64,000 bases of DNA from Mucilaginibacter dorajii (GCF_024808255.1 NZ_JANTYS010000025.1:25235-89234), one strand, 5' to 3'. Positions 24,463 through 34,560 are shown, numbered from the stretch's first letter. The notes: generated from the sequence alone by a model not told the origin. Translations and numbers: made by a program.

Positions 24463-25917
24463 ATGGAACATTTAAAAATCAGCAATAAGGACATCACTTC
24501 ATTAGGTGTTAACGATGTAAAAATATTAGAAAGCTTTAGCCGGGTAGCTAACGGTTTGTTAAAGCACGGTGTAATGGATCGTATCGAGATCCTTGCCAAC
24601 CTGGAAGCTTTAATTGACGACCCGATGCCCTATGCCATGAAAAAGGGAGGCAAGTTTAAAAACCTGGCCGAAACTATTATCAACCTGCGTAAAGATGGGC
24701 ACTTTTTAAAGCAGCCGCGCACCAATTTCGCCCTTAAAACCGAGATAGCCGATTTCCCGGTATGGGGCCTGGAGCATATTGAAGTGGGCGCCTTAGCACA
24801 GATGAAAACAGCCATCAAGTTGCCGATAGCTGTCGCGGGCGCCCTTATGCCCGATGCCCACCAGGGATACGGTTTGCCAATTGGTGGTGTACTGGCCACA
24901 ACAGCCAATACCATTATCCCCTTTGCAGTTGGGGTTGATATTGCCTGCCGGATGTGTTTAAGCGTTTTTGATTTGCCTGCCGTAATGATTGATACTGACA
25001 CAGATAAACTAAAGACCATATTGGGTGAGCATACCCATTTCGGGATAGGCTGTACCAGCAAGGAACATTTTGATAGCTCATTGTTTGATAGCCGCACCTG
25101 GGGCGAAACAAAAATGATCCGTAGTTTGAGGGATAAAGCATATGCGCAGTTGGGTACCAGTGGTACCGGAAACCATTTTGTAGAGTGGGGCGAGCTAAGC
25201 ATTGCCGACGGCGCTTTAGAAGGCATCCCGGCAGGTAATTACCTGGCTCTGTTATCCCACTCCGGCTCGCGTGGTTTTGGCGGAAGCATTGCCGATCATT
25301 ACGCTAAAATTGCCATGAGCAAAACCAAACTGCCTGCGGAAGCTAAACATTTAGCCTGGCTTGACCTGGATATGGAGGAAGGGCAGGAATACTGGATTGC
25401 CATGAACCTGGCCGGTGAATACGCCAGTGCCAACCACCATGAGATCCATAATAAAATAGCCCGCGCGCTTAACATTAAGCCGCTAACCATGATAGAAAAC
25501 CACCACAACTTTGCCTGGCGCGAACAACTGGCCGATGATACCGAAGTGATGGTACACCGCAAAGGCGCCACCCCTGCCGGCAAAGGTGTATTGGGGATTA
25601 TTCCAGGCAGCATGAGTACCCCCGGTTTTGTGGTGCGTGGTAAAGGCGACGCGGCCTCCATCAATTCGGCATCACATGGTGCCGGTAGGGCTATGAGCCG
25701 GAGCGCGGCTTTTAAGGTATTGGATAGGGCAAAAGTGGCCGCCAATTTGATTGAAAAACGAATCACTTTAACAGGCAGTGATATTGACGAAGCCCCGATG
25801 GCCTACAAGGATATCCACACCGTGATGGCCGCCCAAACCGGCCTGGTTGATGTGTTGGCCAAATTTGAGCCAAGAATTGTGAGAATGGCTGACGCTCGTG
25901 AAAAGCCGGAGGATTAG
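24463..25917 (+). CDS. rtcB: RtcB-family RNA ligase
   Basis: The 484-residue protein shows the RtcB signature: metal ligands in VGVDIACRM (D and C), GTGNHFVEWG (H), LLSHSGSRG (H) and IENHHNFAW (H), and the guanylylated histidine in SASHGAGRAMSR. RtcB joins 2',3'-cyclic phosphate or 3'-phosphate RNA ends to 5'-OH ends using GTP, repairing cleaved tRNA or rRNA. The Ala-Arg in GVDIACRM replaces the common GCGM, which I have seen in Bacteroidota members. A divergent WYL regulator and two small ORFs surround it; no archease or RtcA gene is adjacent. Confidence 0.94.
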   Translation: MEHLKISNKDITSLGVNDVKILESFSRVANGLLKHGVMDRIEILANLEALIDDPMPYAMKKGGKFKNLAETIINLRKDGHFLKQPRTNFALKTEIADFPVWGLEHIEVGALAQMKTAIKLPIAVAGALMPDAHQGYGLPIGGVLATTANTIIPFAVGVDIACRMCLSVFDLPAVMIDTDTDKLKTILGEHTHFGIGCTSKEHFDSSLFDSRTWGETKMIRSLRDKAYAQLGTSGTGNHFVEWGELSIADGALEGIPAGNYLALLSHSGSRGFGGSIADHYAKIAMSKTKLPAEAKHLAWLDLDMEEGQEYWIAMNLAGEYASANHHEIHNKIARALNIKPLTMIENHHNFAWREQLADDTEVMVHRKGATPAGKGVLGIIPGSMSTPGFVVRGKGDAASINSASHGAGRAMSRSAAFKVLDRAKVAANLIEKRITLTGSDIDEAPMAYKDIHTVMAAQTGLVDVLAKFEPRIVRMADAREKPED

Positions 25918-25950
25918 CCTCCCCACCCCTGTGAAGAAGAGGCTTTTGTA

Positions 25951-26170
25951 TGTACACATCTCCTAACTAAAAGAAAATGTCATTTCGATAGAGCGAAGGA
26001 GGGGAATGAGTAGGGTGCAAAAGAGAAACTATCTCTTGAGCGCAGCGAAAAATCTTGTGCGAGCGATGACCGAAAGTGGTCACTCGTACAAGATTTCTCC
26101 TCACCTCCGGCGCGCAATCCCACTCCGGTTCGTTCGAAATGACAACGTTTTTATTTAGTGATATGTAGGG
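25951..26170. repeat. Interspersed palindromic repeat, family A copy 3 (inverted)
   Basis: This copy begins TGTACACATC and then ATGTCATTTCGATAGAGCG, the complement of the right half of copies 1 and 2, so it is inverted relative to them. Its right half shares CTCACCTCCGGCGCGCAATC with the complement of copy 1. The right terminus is worn (GTGATATGTAG). It lies between rtcB and the histidine kinase gene. The remaining 26171-26307 is AT-rich leader DNA. Confidence 0.85.
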
Positions 26171-26307
26171 TAATGATTTATCAGGGATATATTTTCATAA
26201 ACTTTTATATATATTTATCGTACAAGTGGTTTGATAAAACAGGAATTGCACATCAGCTTGTTTTGCTGTCCTAAAATATCAATTACAATAAAATTGCACG
26301 TTCATAT

Positions 26308-28515
26308 ATGCGTAAAACCTGGGCTTTATACCTGTTGATGTTGATCCCCGTTTTTTGCCTGGGTAATAGCCGCAATTTAAGATTGGATAGCCTGAGGTCG
26401 CCGGTGCAAAAATCTATCGCCGAAAACAAAACAGCCGATACCGCTTTTATAAATAATTTAAACAAACTGGCTAATGAATATATAGCACAGTACCCTGATA
26501 GCAGCGTCATTTATGCCCGGATGGCCATTAGCAACGCGCAGCAAATAGCCTATCAAAAAGGCACGGCCGATGCGCTTTTGGTTATTGCCACCGTGTACGT
26601 TAGCCAGGGTAAATACACCGAAGTCGGCAAAAACCTTGATGAGGCTATTGCTTTGTACACTCCTTTAAATGATCTTGTAGGACTGAGTAACTGCTATAAA
26701 ATTTATGGCAACCTTTATTATCAATCAAGTAATTATGATAAAGCTTTAAATTTTTTGAATAAAGCACTGGCTATCAAGCAAAAAATTCACGACCGGCAAG
26801 GCACCGCGCATACCTATTTAAGCATGGGCAATGTGTATGATAACCTTGGTTACCCTACCACAGCTTTAGATTATTATTTTAAAGCGCTCAATATCAATAC
26901 GCAACTAAACAACAGCAAAGCCATAGCAGCTAACTACAACAACATCGGGGTTATGTTACAAAACATGGAAATTTACCCCGAAGCGCTTAACTATTACAAT
27001 AAGGCTTTAAAAACATGGAAGCAAGGGCATTCATTAGGTGGTATTGCAACTGCTTACCAAAATATAGGCGAGGTTTTGATTGCCCAGCACCGATATGATG
27101 AAGCCATAAAATACTTAACCGAATCCCAGCAAATAAACCAGAAACAGGATGACAAGGACGGAATCAGTTCTGGATGGAATGACCTTGGCGTTTGCTACCT
27201 GTACAAAAAGCTGAATGATAAGGCACTAAGCTATCTGAGCCAGGCACTAAAAATGAGCGTTGATAACCAGTTGGATTATAACCAGGCTGCGTGTTTAACC
27301 AGTCTGGCCTTATTTTATAACGACAATAATAACAGTGCAAAGGCCTATGATTATGCTGTACAAGCCAAAACACTTGCCGATAAGATAGGAAGCGTGCTTT
27401 TGCGCTCCAACGCCCGGCTGCAACTTATTAAAGCTTTAGGCGGTTTAAGTAAATACAAAGAAGCCTTTTTGGCGCAAGCGGAGTTTGATAAAATGAAAGT
27501 TGGGGCAAAAAGGGACGAGAGCCTGCAAAAATTCACCTCTTATAACCTGGAGTATAACTTTGCCGAAAAACAAAAGCAGCAGCAAATTCAGCAACAGGCC
27601 AATGCGTTGATCTATCAGCAGCGCAGCCACGGGCAGGTGTTGTTAAACATTATTTTTGGTATTGTTATAGCGGCCATGTTGGTTATAGTGGGCGTATACT
27701 ACCGCCAAAAACTAAAGCAACTAAAGATCAACGCACAGCTTACCGAAAAAAATGAGGAGGTTATAGCCCAAAAGGCCGATCTGGATGGGCAAACCATAAA
27801 ATTAAACGAACTTAACAGTTTAAAAGACCGGCTAATATCTGTTTTGGCGCATGACCTGCGGTCGCCTTTAAGTACCTTACGGGGCATGTTTAGCTTGCTG
27901 GAAGATGATAGCTTAACCAACGAAGAATTTATGGAGATGCTGCCTACGGCTTTGAAAAAGCTGGAGTACACATCAGATTTTTTAGATACCTTGTTGTTTT
28001 GGGTAAACAGCCAGATGGCCAACTTTGGCAACTCGGTGAAAAACTTCCGTATTAATGAATTGATCAATTCAGAGATGCTGAACCATAAAGAACAGGCATC
28101 CTTAAAAGGTATCACGCTAATAGAAAATGTGCCCGATGACCTGATGGTGTTTTCTGATCCAAACTCTATTCGTATAGTTACCCGCAATTTGATCACCAAT
28201 GCCATCAAGTTTTCGCGGGCCGGCGATATTATCGAAGTTTCGGCTGCCGAGCAGGATAAAAAGGTTAGGGTTATTGTAAAAGATACCGGCACCGGCATGT
28301 CGCCCAAACAGCGCAGCAAGCTTTTTAAAACCAAGGTGGATAGTAAGGTAGGAACAAAAAGCGAATCGGGTACAGGCATGGGCCTGTTGTTTTGTAAGGA
28401 CCTGGTTGAAAAATGTAATGGCGAAATTTGGGTAAACAGCATTGAAGGCGTTGGTACTTCCTTCTATTTCACGCTTCCGCTCGCCCAAAATGCGAAAGTT
28501 CCGGTTTTGGCATAA
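26308..28515 (+). CDS. TPR-containing membrane sensor histidine kinase
   Basis: The 735-residue protein has a signal sequence (about 1-20), seven or so tetratricopeptide repeats (about 75-400, with repeated 'A..Y.NIG.....E.Y.EAL.YY.KAL' pattern), a membrane helix at about 446-466 (IIFGIVIAAMLVIVGVYY), a coiled coil and a HisKA domain with phosphoacceptor His515 in SVLAHDLRSP. A HATPase domain with the G boxes KDTGTG and SGTGMGLLFC completes it. The repeats face the periplasm and presumably bind a protein or peptide. No response regulator gene is adjacent, so the partner is elsewhere. The gene stands alone. Confidence 0.94.
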   Translation: MRKTWALYLLMLIPVFCLGNSRNLRLDSLRSPVQKSIAENKTADTAFINNLNKLANEYIAQYPDSSVIYARMAISNAQQIAYQKGTADALLVIATVYVSQGKYTEVGKNLDEAIALYTPLNDLVGLSNCYKIYGNLYYQSSNYDKALNFLNKALAIKQKIHDRQGTAHTYLSMGNVYDNLGYPTTALDYYFKALNINTQLNNSKAIAANYNNIGVMLQNMEIYPEALNYYNKALKTWKQGHSLGGIATAYQNIGEVLIAQHRYDEAIKYLTESQQINQKQDDKDGISSGWNDLGVCYLYKKLNDKALSYLSQALKMSVDNQLDYNQAACLTSLALFYNDNNNSAKAYDYAVQAKTLADKIGSVLLRSNARLQLIKALGGLSKYKEAFLAQAEFDKMKVGAKRDESLQKFTSYNLEYNFAEKQKQQQIQQQANALIYQQRSHGQVLLNIIFGIVIAAMLVIVGVYYRQKLKQLKINAQLTEKNEEVIAQKADLDGQTIKLNELNSLKDRLISVLAHDLRSPLSTLRGMFSLLEDDSLTNEEFMEMLPTALKKLEYTSDFLDTLLFWVNSQMANFGNSVKNFRINELINSEMLNHKEQASLKGITLIENVPDDLMVFSDPNSIRIVTRNLITNAIKFSRAGDIIEVSAAEQDKKVRVIVKDTGTGMSPKQRSKLFKTKVDSKVGTKSESGTGMGLLFCKDLVEKCNGEIWVNSIEGVGTSFYFTLPLAQNAKVPVLA

Positions 28516-28770
28516 CAGGTCCTGCGAATGTTAAAGTTCTGTTAAATATGTACGGTTTTACGTTTAGGAACAGCCAAATAAGCAAAAAAACATATTCGCT
28601 ACAGAATTTAAGCTTATCTTACACCAAAGGGTAAAACATTTAGCAAGTAACATGCTTTTGGTTATATCAATACTTACATAGTTCTTTTTTCGTTTAAATA
28701 ATAAATTTTCAATTTGTTACCACTTTTTAGGGCGTTCATCACATCGCCGGCTGTTAAAAGCCACAGACTA

Positions 28771-31392
28771 TTGGGGTCTTTAAAAATTTCACGTTTATCA
28801 CGGCCAAAAGAAAGCATTTTCTTTATTTTCCTGCTGATACCTTTATTTTCTATTGCGCAACAAACCGATAGCTTAAAGACCGCTACAAATAACGCCGATA
28901 AAACATTACAATCAGCCACCCAGGTGAGTGGAACTATTAAAGACGCGGTTACCGGCAAACCACTGCCATTTATCAGCGTAAGATTTACAGGAAATGCGGG
29001 CGGCACCAGTTCAGACGTACAGGGGCAGTTTAACTTAAGCCGAACTGGCTTATATAGCAAAATTACCTTTTCATATGTGGGTTATCAATCCCTTACAAAA
29101 GTTATAAAGCCGGGTCAGGCAAACGAGTTGCACGTTACCCTGCGCACCAGCCAAACGCAGTTAAAAGAGGTTACCGTTACTTCAACAAAAAAAGCAAAGT
29201 ATCGCAATAAAGGCAATCCGGCTGTGGAGTTGATTCAACAGGTTATTGACCATAAGGCCGAAAACCGGATAGAAAGCTTTGATTATATCCAATATAAACA
29301 GTACGAGCGTACCATACTATCGGCCTTTAACCTGGCGAAAAAGTTTACCGACAGCAAGTTTTTTACCAAGTATAAATTCCTGTTAGATACCACCCAAAAG
29401 GTTAACGGTAAAACGGAGCCATCGTTACCGTTATTTTTCACAGAGAAGCTGTCTGATATCTACTATCGTAAGGAGCCTTCAAAAAATATCCAGGTACTGA
29501 ATGCCCGCAAGGATATCAACATTATGAAGTTTATTGATACCGCCGGACTTGATGTTTTTGTAAACAGGCTTTATGGCGATAACATTGATATTTACGAGAA
29601 CAACATTTTCATTATTAACAGGCAATTTTTAAGCCCTATTTCAGATCATTCGCCCAATTATTATAAGTTTTTTATTACCGATACCATCAAAACCGACAAA
29701 GGTAAACTGGTTGAGTTAAGCTTTACCCCACGTGCCAAAGGCGATTTGCTATTTGAGGGAAAGCTACTGGTTACCTTAGATGGGCATTATGCCGTTGAGG
29801 GTTGCGAGTTAAATGTAAACAAGCTTATTAACCTTAATTTTATGCGAAGTCTGCAGGTTAAGCTCAATTTTGAGCGACTTACAAACGGGCGCTACATTAT
29901 TAAAAAGAGCGACGTAAAAGCCGATTTCGGGATTCTTAAAACCAAGGGGATTGGTATAAATGGCGAACGGATTGTATCTTTCTCCAATTACATAATAAAT
30001 CAGCCACAGGATGCCGGTTTCTATAAAGGCAAAAGTTTCCAGGTAATACAAAATCCAAGGCAGCAGGATACCGGTTATTGGAGCCATAGCCGGCCCGATA
30101 CGCTTAATGCAGGCATGGCGCAGATCTACGGCAAAATAAATAAGCTGGAAAACATGCACGCTTATAAACGTGATACCTGGCTGGCGGCTACCCTTACCGG
30201 GGGGTATGCCAATTTGGGGCCGGTAGAATTAGGGCCCTTAGGTTCGCTTTATTCCTATGATACGCAGGAGGGTTCGCGCTTCCAGATAGGCGGCCGCAGC
30301 AAGCCACAATTAAGCGAGAATGTTTATTTTGGCGGATGGGCGGCCTATGGCACGCGTGATAAAGAATTCAAATACAGCCCTAATGTTTACTTCTCCTTCA
30401 ACAAAACCCCGTATTACCGCTACCCTAATAACTACCTTAAAGTAGGTTATTTATATGATGTAAATGTACCCGGTTACAATTACGCCAATACCAGTGCCCA
30501 GGCTGCACTATCGTCATTTCATAGCGGTAAAACGGATTACTGGGTGTATAGCCGCATTTTTTCGGTTGTTTATGTAAACGAGTTTGAAAATCATTTTTCA
30601 TACACGCTCAGCTTCAAAAACTGGAACCAGCGGGCAGCCGGAACTTTGGTTTACCAGCTAAACGATGCCGCTAACACCAAAGTGGGTGGATTAACCACAA
30701 GCGAAGTTGGCTTGAACCTGCGATATGCCCCTCATGAGCAAATTTTACAGGGCACCCAATATCGGCACATTGTAGATAGTAAAAACCCCATTTTTAGCTT
30801 ACAGATAGATCATGATTTTAAAGGTTTTATGAATGGTGATTATGCCTACACTAATTTTACGGGAAGGATTGATAAGCGCTTTTACCTATCGCAATTAGGT
30901 TTTGCCGATGTTACGCTGATGGGCAATTATTTAAGTGGCAAAGTGCCTTTCCCTTTACTCAATATTGCATCGGCAAACCAATCAATCGCTTATGATCCTG
31001 ATGCATATAACGAGATGCACTACCTGGAGTTTGTGAGCGATCATTACGTGGGCTTTAATATTACCCAAAGTTTTAACGGCTTTTTTCTGAATAAGATCCC
31101 GCTGATTAGTCGCCTTAAGTTACGCGAGTTTTTATCATTTAAGGTATTATATGGCGGATTGCGGGCAGAAAATGATCCACTTTATTCACCAAACTTATAC
31201 GTGTTGCCGGCGGCCGTTAACGGAGCCAATGGCACTTATGCCTTAGGCAATACACCATATGTAGAAGCGGGTGTAGGTATAGGCAACATTTTTAAGCTGT
31301 TACGGGTAGACCTGGTTAAAAGGTTTAATTATCTTGACCATCCGGGTACATCGGCCTATAGTATTAAATTTAGTTTAAGGCCGCATTTTTAA
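28771..31392 (+). CDS. DUF5686/carboxypeptidase-like regulatory domain outer-membrane protein
   Basis: The protein has about 873 residues: an N-terminal signal peptide (SIFFIFLLIPLFSIAQ), a CarboxypepD_reg-like beta-sandwich (about 50-135, GTIKDAVTGKPLPFISVRF) and a DUF5686 region with a C-terminal beta-barrel ending in FSLRPHF. Family members are TonB-associated-looking outer-membrane proteins of unknown role. No ATG precedes the signal peptide in frame; TTG codons at 28714 and 28771 are both possible. I use the latter because it gives a normal signal length. The preceding 28516-28770 region holds nothing else I recognise. Confidence 0.85.
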   Translation: MGSLKISRLSRPKESIFFIFLLIPLFSIAQQTDSLKTATNNADKTLQSATQVSGTIKDAVTGKPLPFISVRFTGNAGGTSSDVQGQFNLSRTGLYSKITFSYVGYQSLTKVIKPGQANELHVTLRTSQTQLKEVTVTSTKKAKYRNKGNPAVELIQQVIDHKAENRIESFDYIQYKQYERTILSAFNLAKKFTDSKFFTKYKFLLDTTQKVNGKTEPSLPLFFTEKLSDIYYRKEPSKNIQVLNARKDINIMKFIDTAGLDVFVNRLYGDNIDIYENNIFIINRQFLSPISDHSPNYYKFFITDTIKTDKGKLVELSFTPRAKGDLLFEGKLLVTLDGHYAVEGCELNVNKLINLNFMRSLQVKLNFERLTNGRYIIKKSDVKADFGILKTKGIGINGERIVSFSNYIINQPQDAGFYKGKSFQVIQNPRQQDTGYWSHSRPDTLNAGMAQIYGKINKLENMHAYKRDTWLAATLTGGYANLGPVELGPLGSLYSYDTQEGSRFQIGGRSKPQLSENVYFGGWAAYGTRDKEFKYSPNVYFSFNKTPYYRYPNNYLKVGYLYDVNVPGYNYANTSAQAALSSFHSGKTDYWVYSRIFSVVYVNEFENHFSYTLSFKNWNQRAAGTLVYQLNDAANTKVGGLTTSEVGLNLRYAPHEQILQGTQYRHIVDSKNPIFSLQIDHDFKGFMNGDYAYTNFTGRIDKRFYLSQLGFADVTLMGNYLSGKVPFPLLNIASANQSIAYDPDAYNEMHYLEFVSDHYVGFNITQSFNGFFLNKIPLISRLKLREFLSFKVLYGGLRAENDPLYSPNLYVLPAAVNGANGTYALGNTPYVEAGVGIGNIFKLLRVDLVKRFNYLDHPGTSAYSIKFSLRPHF

Positions 31393-31415
31393 GCAAAGAA
31401 ATCGATTTTTACATC

Positions 31416-31480
31416 GTGCAAAGATCGCCAGGACGCAAAGTAATATATTTATTTCTCTTGCGTCTTAGCGATCTTTGCGC
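31416..31480. repeat. Inverted repeat family F (GCAAAGATCGC...GCGATCTTTGC)
   Basis: Arms at 31416-31440 and 31457-31480 pair with two mismatches around a short AT-rich loop, between two convergent genes. The motif GCAAAGATCGC with GACGCAA is a widespread intergenic repeat in bacteria and could act as a bidirectional terminator. Confidence 0.75.
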
Positions 31481-31521
31481 GAACTTTCTTTCTCTTTTTT
31501 AGAACAATGGATGGATTCCTC

Positions 31522-32700
31522 CTATCCTCTTTTTAATTCAATCACCGTAATTTCTGGCCAAATACCCACCCTGCCTTTAAGGCCCAGGAACCCAAAGCCA
31601 CGGTTAACGTAAAGGTATTTGCCGCTGTTTTGGTACAGCCCGGCCCACTGCTTGTAAATATACTTGATAGGGCTCCATTTAAAGCCAAACAATTCGATTC
31701 CAAACTGGGCACCATGAGTGTGGCCGGATAACGTTAGGTGAATATGTTGATCATGCTCAAGGGTTACCGCGTCCCAGTGAGATGGATCATGTGACATTAA
31801 AACTTTGAATGCATCTCCCGGAACTTTAGCCGTAGCTTTTTGCAGATCGCCATATTGATGAAAGCCACCCGTGCCCCAATTTTCTACACCAATGAGCGAT
31901 ATGGATTGGTCGCCTTTTTGAATGGTAACCGCCTCGTCGAGCAGTAATTTAAAACCAATCTCTTTGTGTACTTCTTTCAGCCTAACCAGATTAAACTGTT
32001 TGTCACTCTCATGTTCCCAGCGTTTATAATCGCCGTAATCATGGTTGCCCAATACCGAAAATTTGCCCATCGGGGCCGTAAGCCTGGCAAAAGTATCAAT
32101 CCACGGATCCATTTCTATGGCTTCGTTATTGACCAGGTCACCGGTAAACAGGATCACGTCGCTTTGCTGGTCGTTCACAATAGCAACACCTTTCTCTACC
32201 CCATCTTTGCTGGTAAAGCTTCCCGAGTGAATATCAGATAATTGGGTAAGGGTAAAGCCATCAAAGGCCTCGGGCAAATCGGCAAAGGTGAGTGTCTCCT
32301 TACGCACCTTGTAATAATGGCGGCCGCCGGTAAGGCCATATAATAAACCAACAAATGGAACCGCCGTCACGGCAACTGCCAGCCAGCTTACCCATTCGCT
32401 TCGCGGTGGAAAACCACGGAACAGGCGGGTAACATCTTCCAGCAATAAAACCGGTAAAGCTGCTACCTTGGGAATAAGCGAAAGCAGCACCAATCCCATA
32501 AGCCAGGATATAAGCTTAGGCATGTTTCGGGTTGGGCTTCGGCTAAGCATAATTAATATTAAGCCAAGTACCAGGGCCAGGTCATACAGCCAATAGGCCG
32601 ATAAGATTAGCGGGTTTGTTGTTAGTGTTTTTACCGCCTGATAAAAATAAGGGTCTGCAATAAATATGATAAGCAGTATAAAAGGAACGCGTTTTTTCAT
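31522..32700 (-). CDS. Membrane-anchored metallophosphoesterase
   Basis: The 392-residue protein has four hydrophobic segments in its first 140 residues, then a calcineurin-like phosphoesterase domain. The metal-binding series is complete: LSDIHSG (D, H), FTGDLVN (D), VLGNHDYGD (N, H), MSHDPSHW (H) and LSGHTHGAQ (H, H). Relatives such as YkuE/YaeI hydrolyse phosphodiesters, in some cases UDP-2,3-diacylglucosamine-like lipids, but the substrate here is not determinable. The domain probably lies on the outer face of the inner membrane. It converges on the DUF5686 gene across the repeat at 31416. Confidence 0.93.
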   Translation of the reverse strand: MKKRVPFILLIIFIADPYFYQAVKTLTTNPLILSAYWLYDLALVLGLILIMLSRSPTRNMPKLISWLMGLVLLSLIPKVAALPVLLLEDVTRLFRGFPPRSEWVSWLAVAVTAVPFVGLLYGLTGGRHYYKVRKETLTFADLPEAFDGFTLTQLSDIHSGSFTSKDGVEKGVAIVNDQQSDVILFTGDLVNNEAIEMDPWIDTFARLTAPMGKFSVLGNHDYGDYKRWEHESDKQFNLVRLKEVHKEIGFKLLLDEAVTIQKGDQSISLIGVENWGTGGFHQYGDLQKATAKVPGDAFKVLMSHDPSHWDAVTLEHDQHIHLTLSGHTHGAQFGIELFGFKWSPIKYIYKQWAGLYQNSGKYLYVNRGFGFLGLKGRVGIWPEITVIELKRG

Positions 32701-32787
32701 GTTGTATACCCATGCAGACGATTGAGCATGAAAAACATTTTAAGGTTGCCGAAGTTTTTTTGTAAAATTGATGAGTAAGCCTTCAAT

Positions 32788-33249
32788 ATGCCCTACCTCG
32801 TTGAAAAAAACAATCGCCAAAACCTTCTAAATTTATTGCGAAAGCTTGAACCGGCAACACCGCCGCTTTGGGGTAAAATGAAGGCGCAGCAAATGGTAGA
32901 GCATTTGATAACCAATGTGCAATACACCAATGGCAGGCTTACATTTACCTGCGGGCTACCACCTGAAGAAGCCAACCGGTCAAAACAGCTAATGGTTTAT
33001 ACCAACGCGCAAATGCCGAGGGGCATTGTATTGGAAGATTTACCCGCAAGCTACGCCTATCCCTGCCTGCAGGCAGCCATTGAACAACTAATGCAGGAGC
33101 TTGATACTTTTGATCATCATTTTGAAACACCCGGCATTACCGAAGATCATTTGGGCTTTGGCAGTATGAACTATCACGAATGGCTAATATGGCACAGCAA
33201 ACATTTCACGCATCATTTTAACCAATTTGGGTTGTTGAAGGGCGAATGA
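32788..33249 (+). CDS. DUF1569 (DinB-like four-helix) protein
   Basis: The 153-residue soluble protein contains WGKMKAQQMVEHLI near residue 28, the typical opening helix of DUF1569, and later histidine-rich segments (DTFDHHF, WHSKHFTHHF). Histidines at three positions could bind a metal as in the DinB/YfiT superfamily of thiol-dependent transferases. The enzymatic role is unproven. The gene is divergent from the metallophosphoesterase gene, with 87 nt between starts, and no partner gene is adjacent. Confidence 0.82.
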   Translation: MPYLVEKNNRQNLLNLLRKLEPATPPLWGKMKAQQMVEHLITNVQYTNGRLTFTCGLPPEEANRSKQLMVYTNAQMPRGIVLEDLPASYAYPCLQAAIEQLMQELDTFDHHFETPGITEDHLGFGSMNYHEWLIWHSKHFTHHFNQFGLLKGE

Positions 33250-33417
33250 GGCAGTAAAAATCGGTCTTGTAATTCTACAGTTTATTCAAAAATCCAGATT
33301 CCCCCTCTCCAAAAGTCCTTGCTCCTCAATCCTAAAAATCCTTTGTCGCTCCAAACAATATGCAACAATTTTGATTTATCCCGTTATAAGAGAACTTTTT
33401 TGCTTTATTTTGTTTCT

Positions 33418-34434
33418 ATGTTAAAAACCAGACTTGCCCTGCTTTTCATAGCATCGATAGCCTGCAGCATATCGGCACGCGCCCAGCAAACCGATTCGCT
33501 GAAAAAGGACACCATCAAAATTGATACCGCCCAGGTAAACAAGTTCCGCATCGATTCGCGGAAAGACGCGATCCCTACCCGGGTTAGGCAAATCACTATT
33601 CAGCGCGAGCAGATACCCGTAACCATGCTTGACTACAAGGTGATTTACTGGAAAAAGACGATTACATTCGGCTTAAACTTCAGTCAATCAGCATTCACCA
33701 ATAACTATAGCGCCGGTGGTGTAAACTCCGTAGCATTGGGTACAAACTTTATATATCATACCGAATATAACAAAGCACCATTTAGCTATGTATCTGAACT
33801 TAACCTTACCTATGGCGTAGCAAAAAATAAAGGACAGGGTAAACGTAAAACCAACGACCGTATTTATTTTGATAATAAACTGGCTTCGCAACTATCCAAG
33901 CATTGGTACTTTTTCGGGTCGCTAACCTTCGAATCTCAGTTTGATAAGGGGTTCAACTATAATGACCTGGGCAACGGACAGTTTAGCTCGCAGGAGATCT
34001 CCAATTTTATGGCTCCGGGTTACCTAACCGAGTCAATAGGTTTTGAGTATAAGCCAACCGGGTATTTTGATCTGCGTTTGGGTACAGGTACAGCCAGGCA
34101 AACATTTGTGCTTGATGATAGTGTCAGAAAAGTTAATGATTACGGCGTAGGCCAAAATCATACCGTAAAAAACGACCTTGCGTTCCAGATCGTGGCGCTA
34201 TTTGATAAGGATATTGCCAAAAACATCCACCTTAATACACGTTACGCGCTATTTATCCCATATAATCAATCACCTAAATATATTACCCATCGTGTAGATG
34301 CGGTATTATCGGCGCGGGTAAACCGTTTAATAAACGTTACCATCAACGGCACTCTATTGTATGACAGGCATACCGCCAGCGCGGCACAGGGTACCGAAGG
34401 CATGGCGTTGGGAATGTTATATAGATTCCCGTAA
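33418..34434 (+). CDS. DUF3078 outer-membrane protein
   Basis: The 338-residue protein has a signal peptide (MLKTRLALLFIASIACSISARAQ) and a family-typical block: NFSQSAFTNNYSAGGVNS near 85, then alternating strands YKVIYWKKTITFGLNF, WYFFGSLTFESQFDKGFN and a barrel end at MLYRFP. DUF3078 proteins are predicted beta-barrels of unknown function, common in Bacteroidota. I start at the ATG at 33418 because it directly precedes the signal peptide; an upstream TTG would add 33 non-conserved residues. It lies between two single-gene units. Confidence 0.9.
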   Translation: MLKTRLALLFIASIACSISARAQQTDSLKKDTIKIDTAQVNKFRIDSRKDAIPTRVRQITIQREQIPVTMLDYKVIYWKKTITFGLNFSQSAFTNNYSAGGVNSVALGTNFIYHTEYNKAPFSYVSELNLTYGVAKNKGQGKRKTNDRIYFDNKLASQLSKHWYFFGSLTFESQFDKGFNYNDLGNGQFSSQEISNFMAPGYLTESIGFEYKPTGYFDLRLGTGTARQTFVLDDSVRKVNDYGVGQNHTVKNDLAFQIVALFDKDIAKNIHLNTRYALFIPYNQSPKYITHRVDAVLSARVNRLINVTINGTLLYDRHTASAAQGTEGMALGMLYRFP

Positions 34435-34448
34435 CCCGGGAATTGACT

Positions 34449-34560
34449 ATTAGACTTTTGGACAAAAGACCAAGGATTTTCTGCGCAGAATTTCGATATT
34501 TTGTATTTAAAAATCAGTCATCATAACGTTCAAGGTCCTTTGTCTGAAAGTCCTTTGTCC
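34449..34560. repeat. Imperfect inverted repeat with AAGTCCTTTGTC units
   Basis: TTAGACTTTTGGACAAAAGACC at the left is answered by AAGGTCCTTTGTCTGAAAG and AAGTCCTTTGTCCGAAAG at the right. The two right units are direct repeats of about 18 nt, and the last carries the -33 box of the ffh promoter. Confidence 0.55.

Noticed and set aside
24630..25226. A 198-codon minus-strand frame inside rtcB
   Set aside because: It is antisense to well-conserved RtcB motifs and has no domain or start-site support.
27699..28442. A 247-codon minus-strand frame in the histidine kinase gene
   Set aside because: It mirrors the kinase domains and has no independent features.
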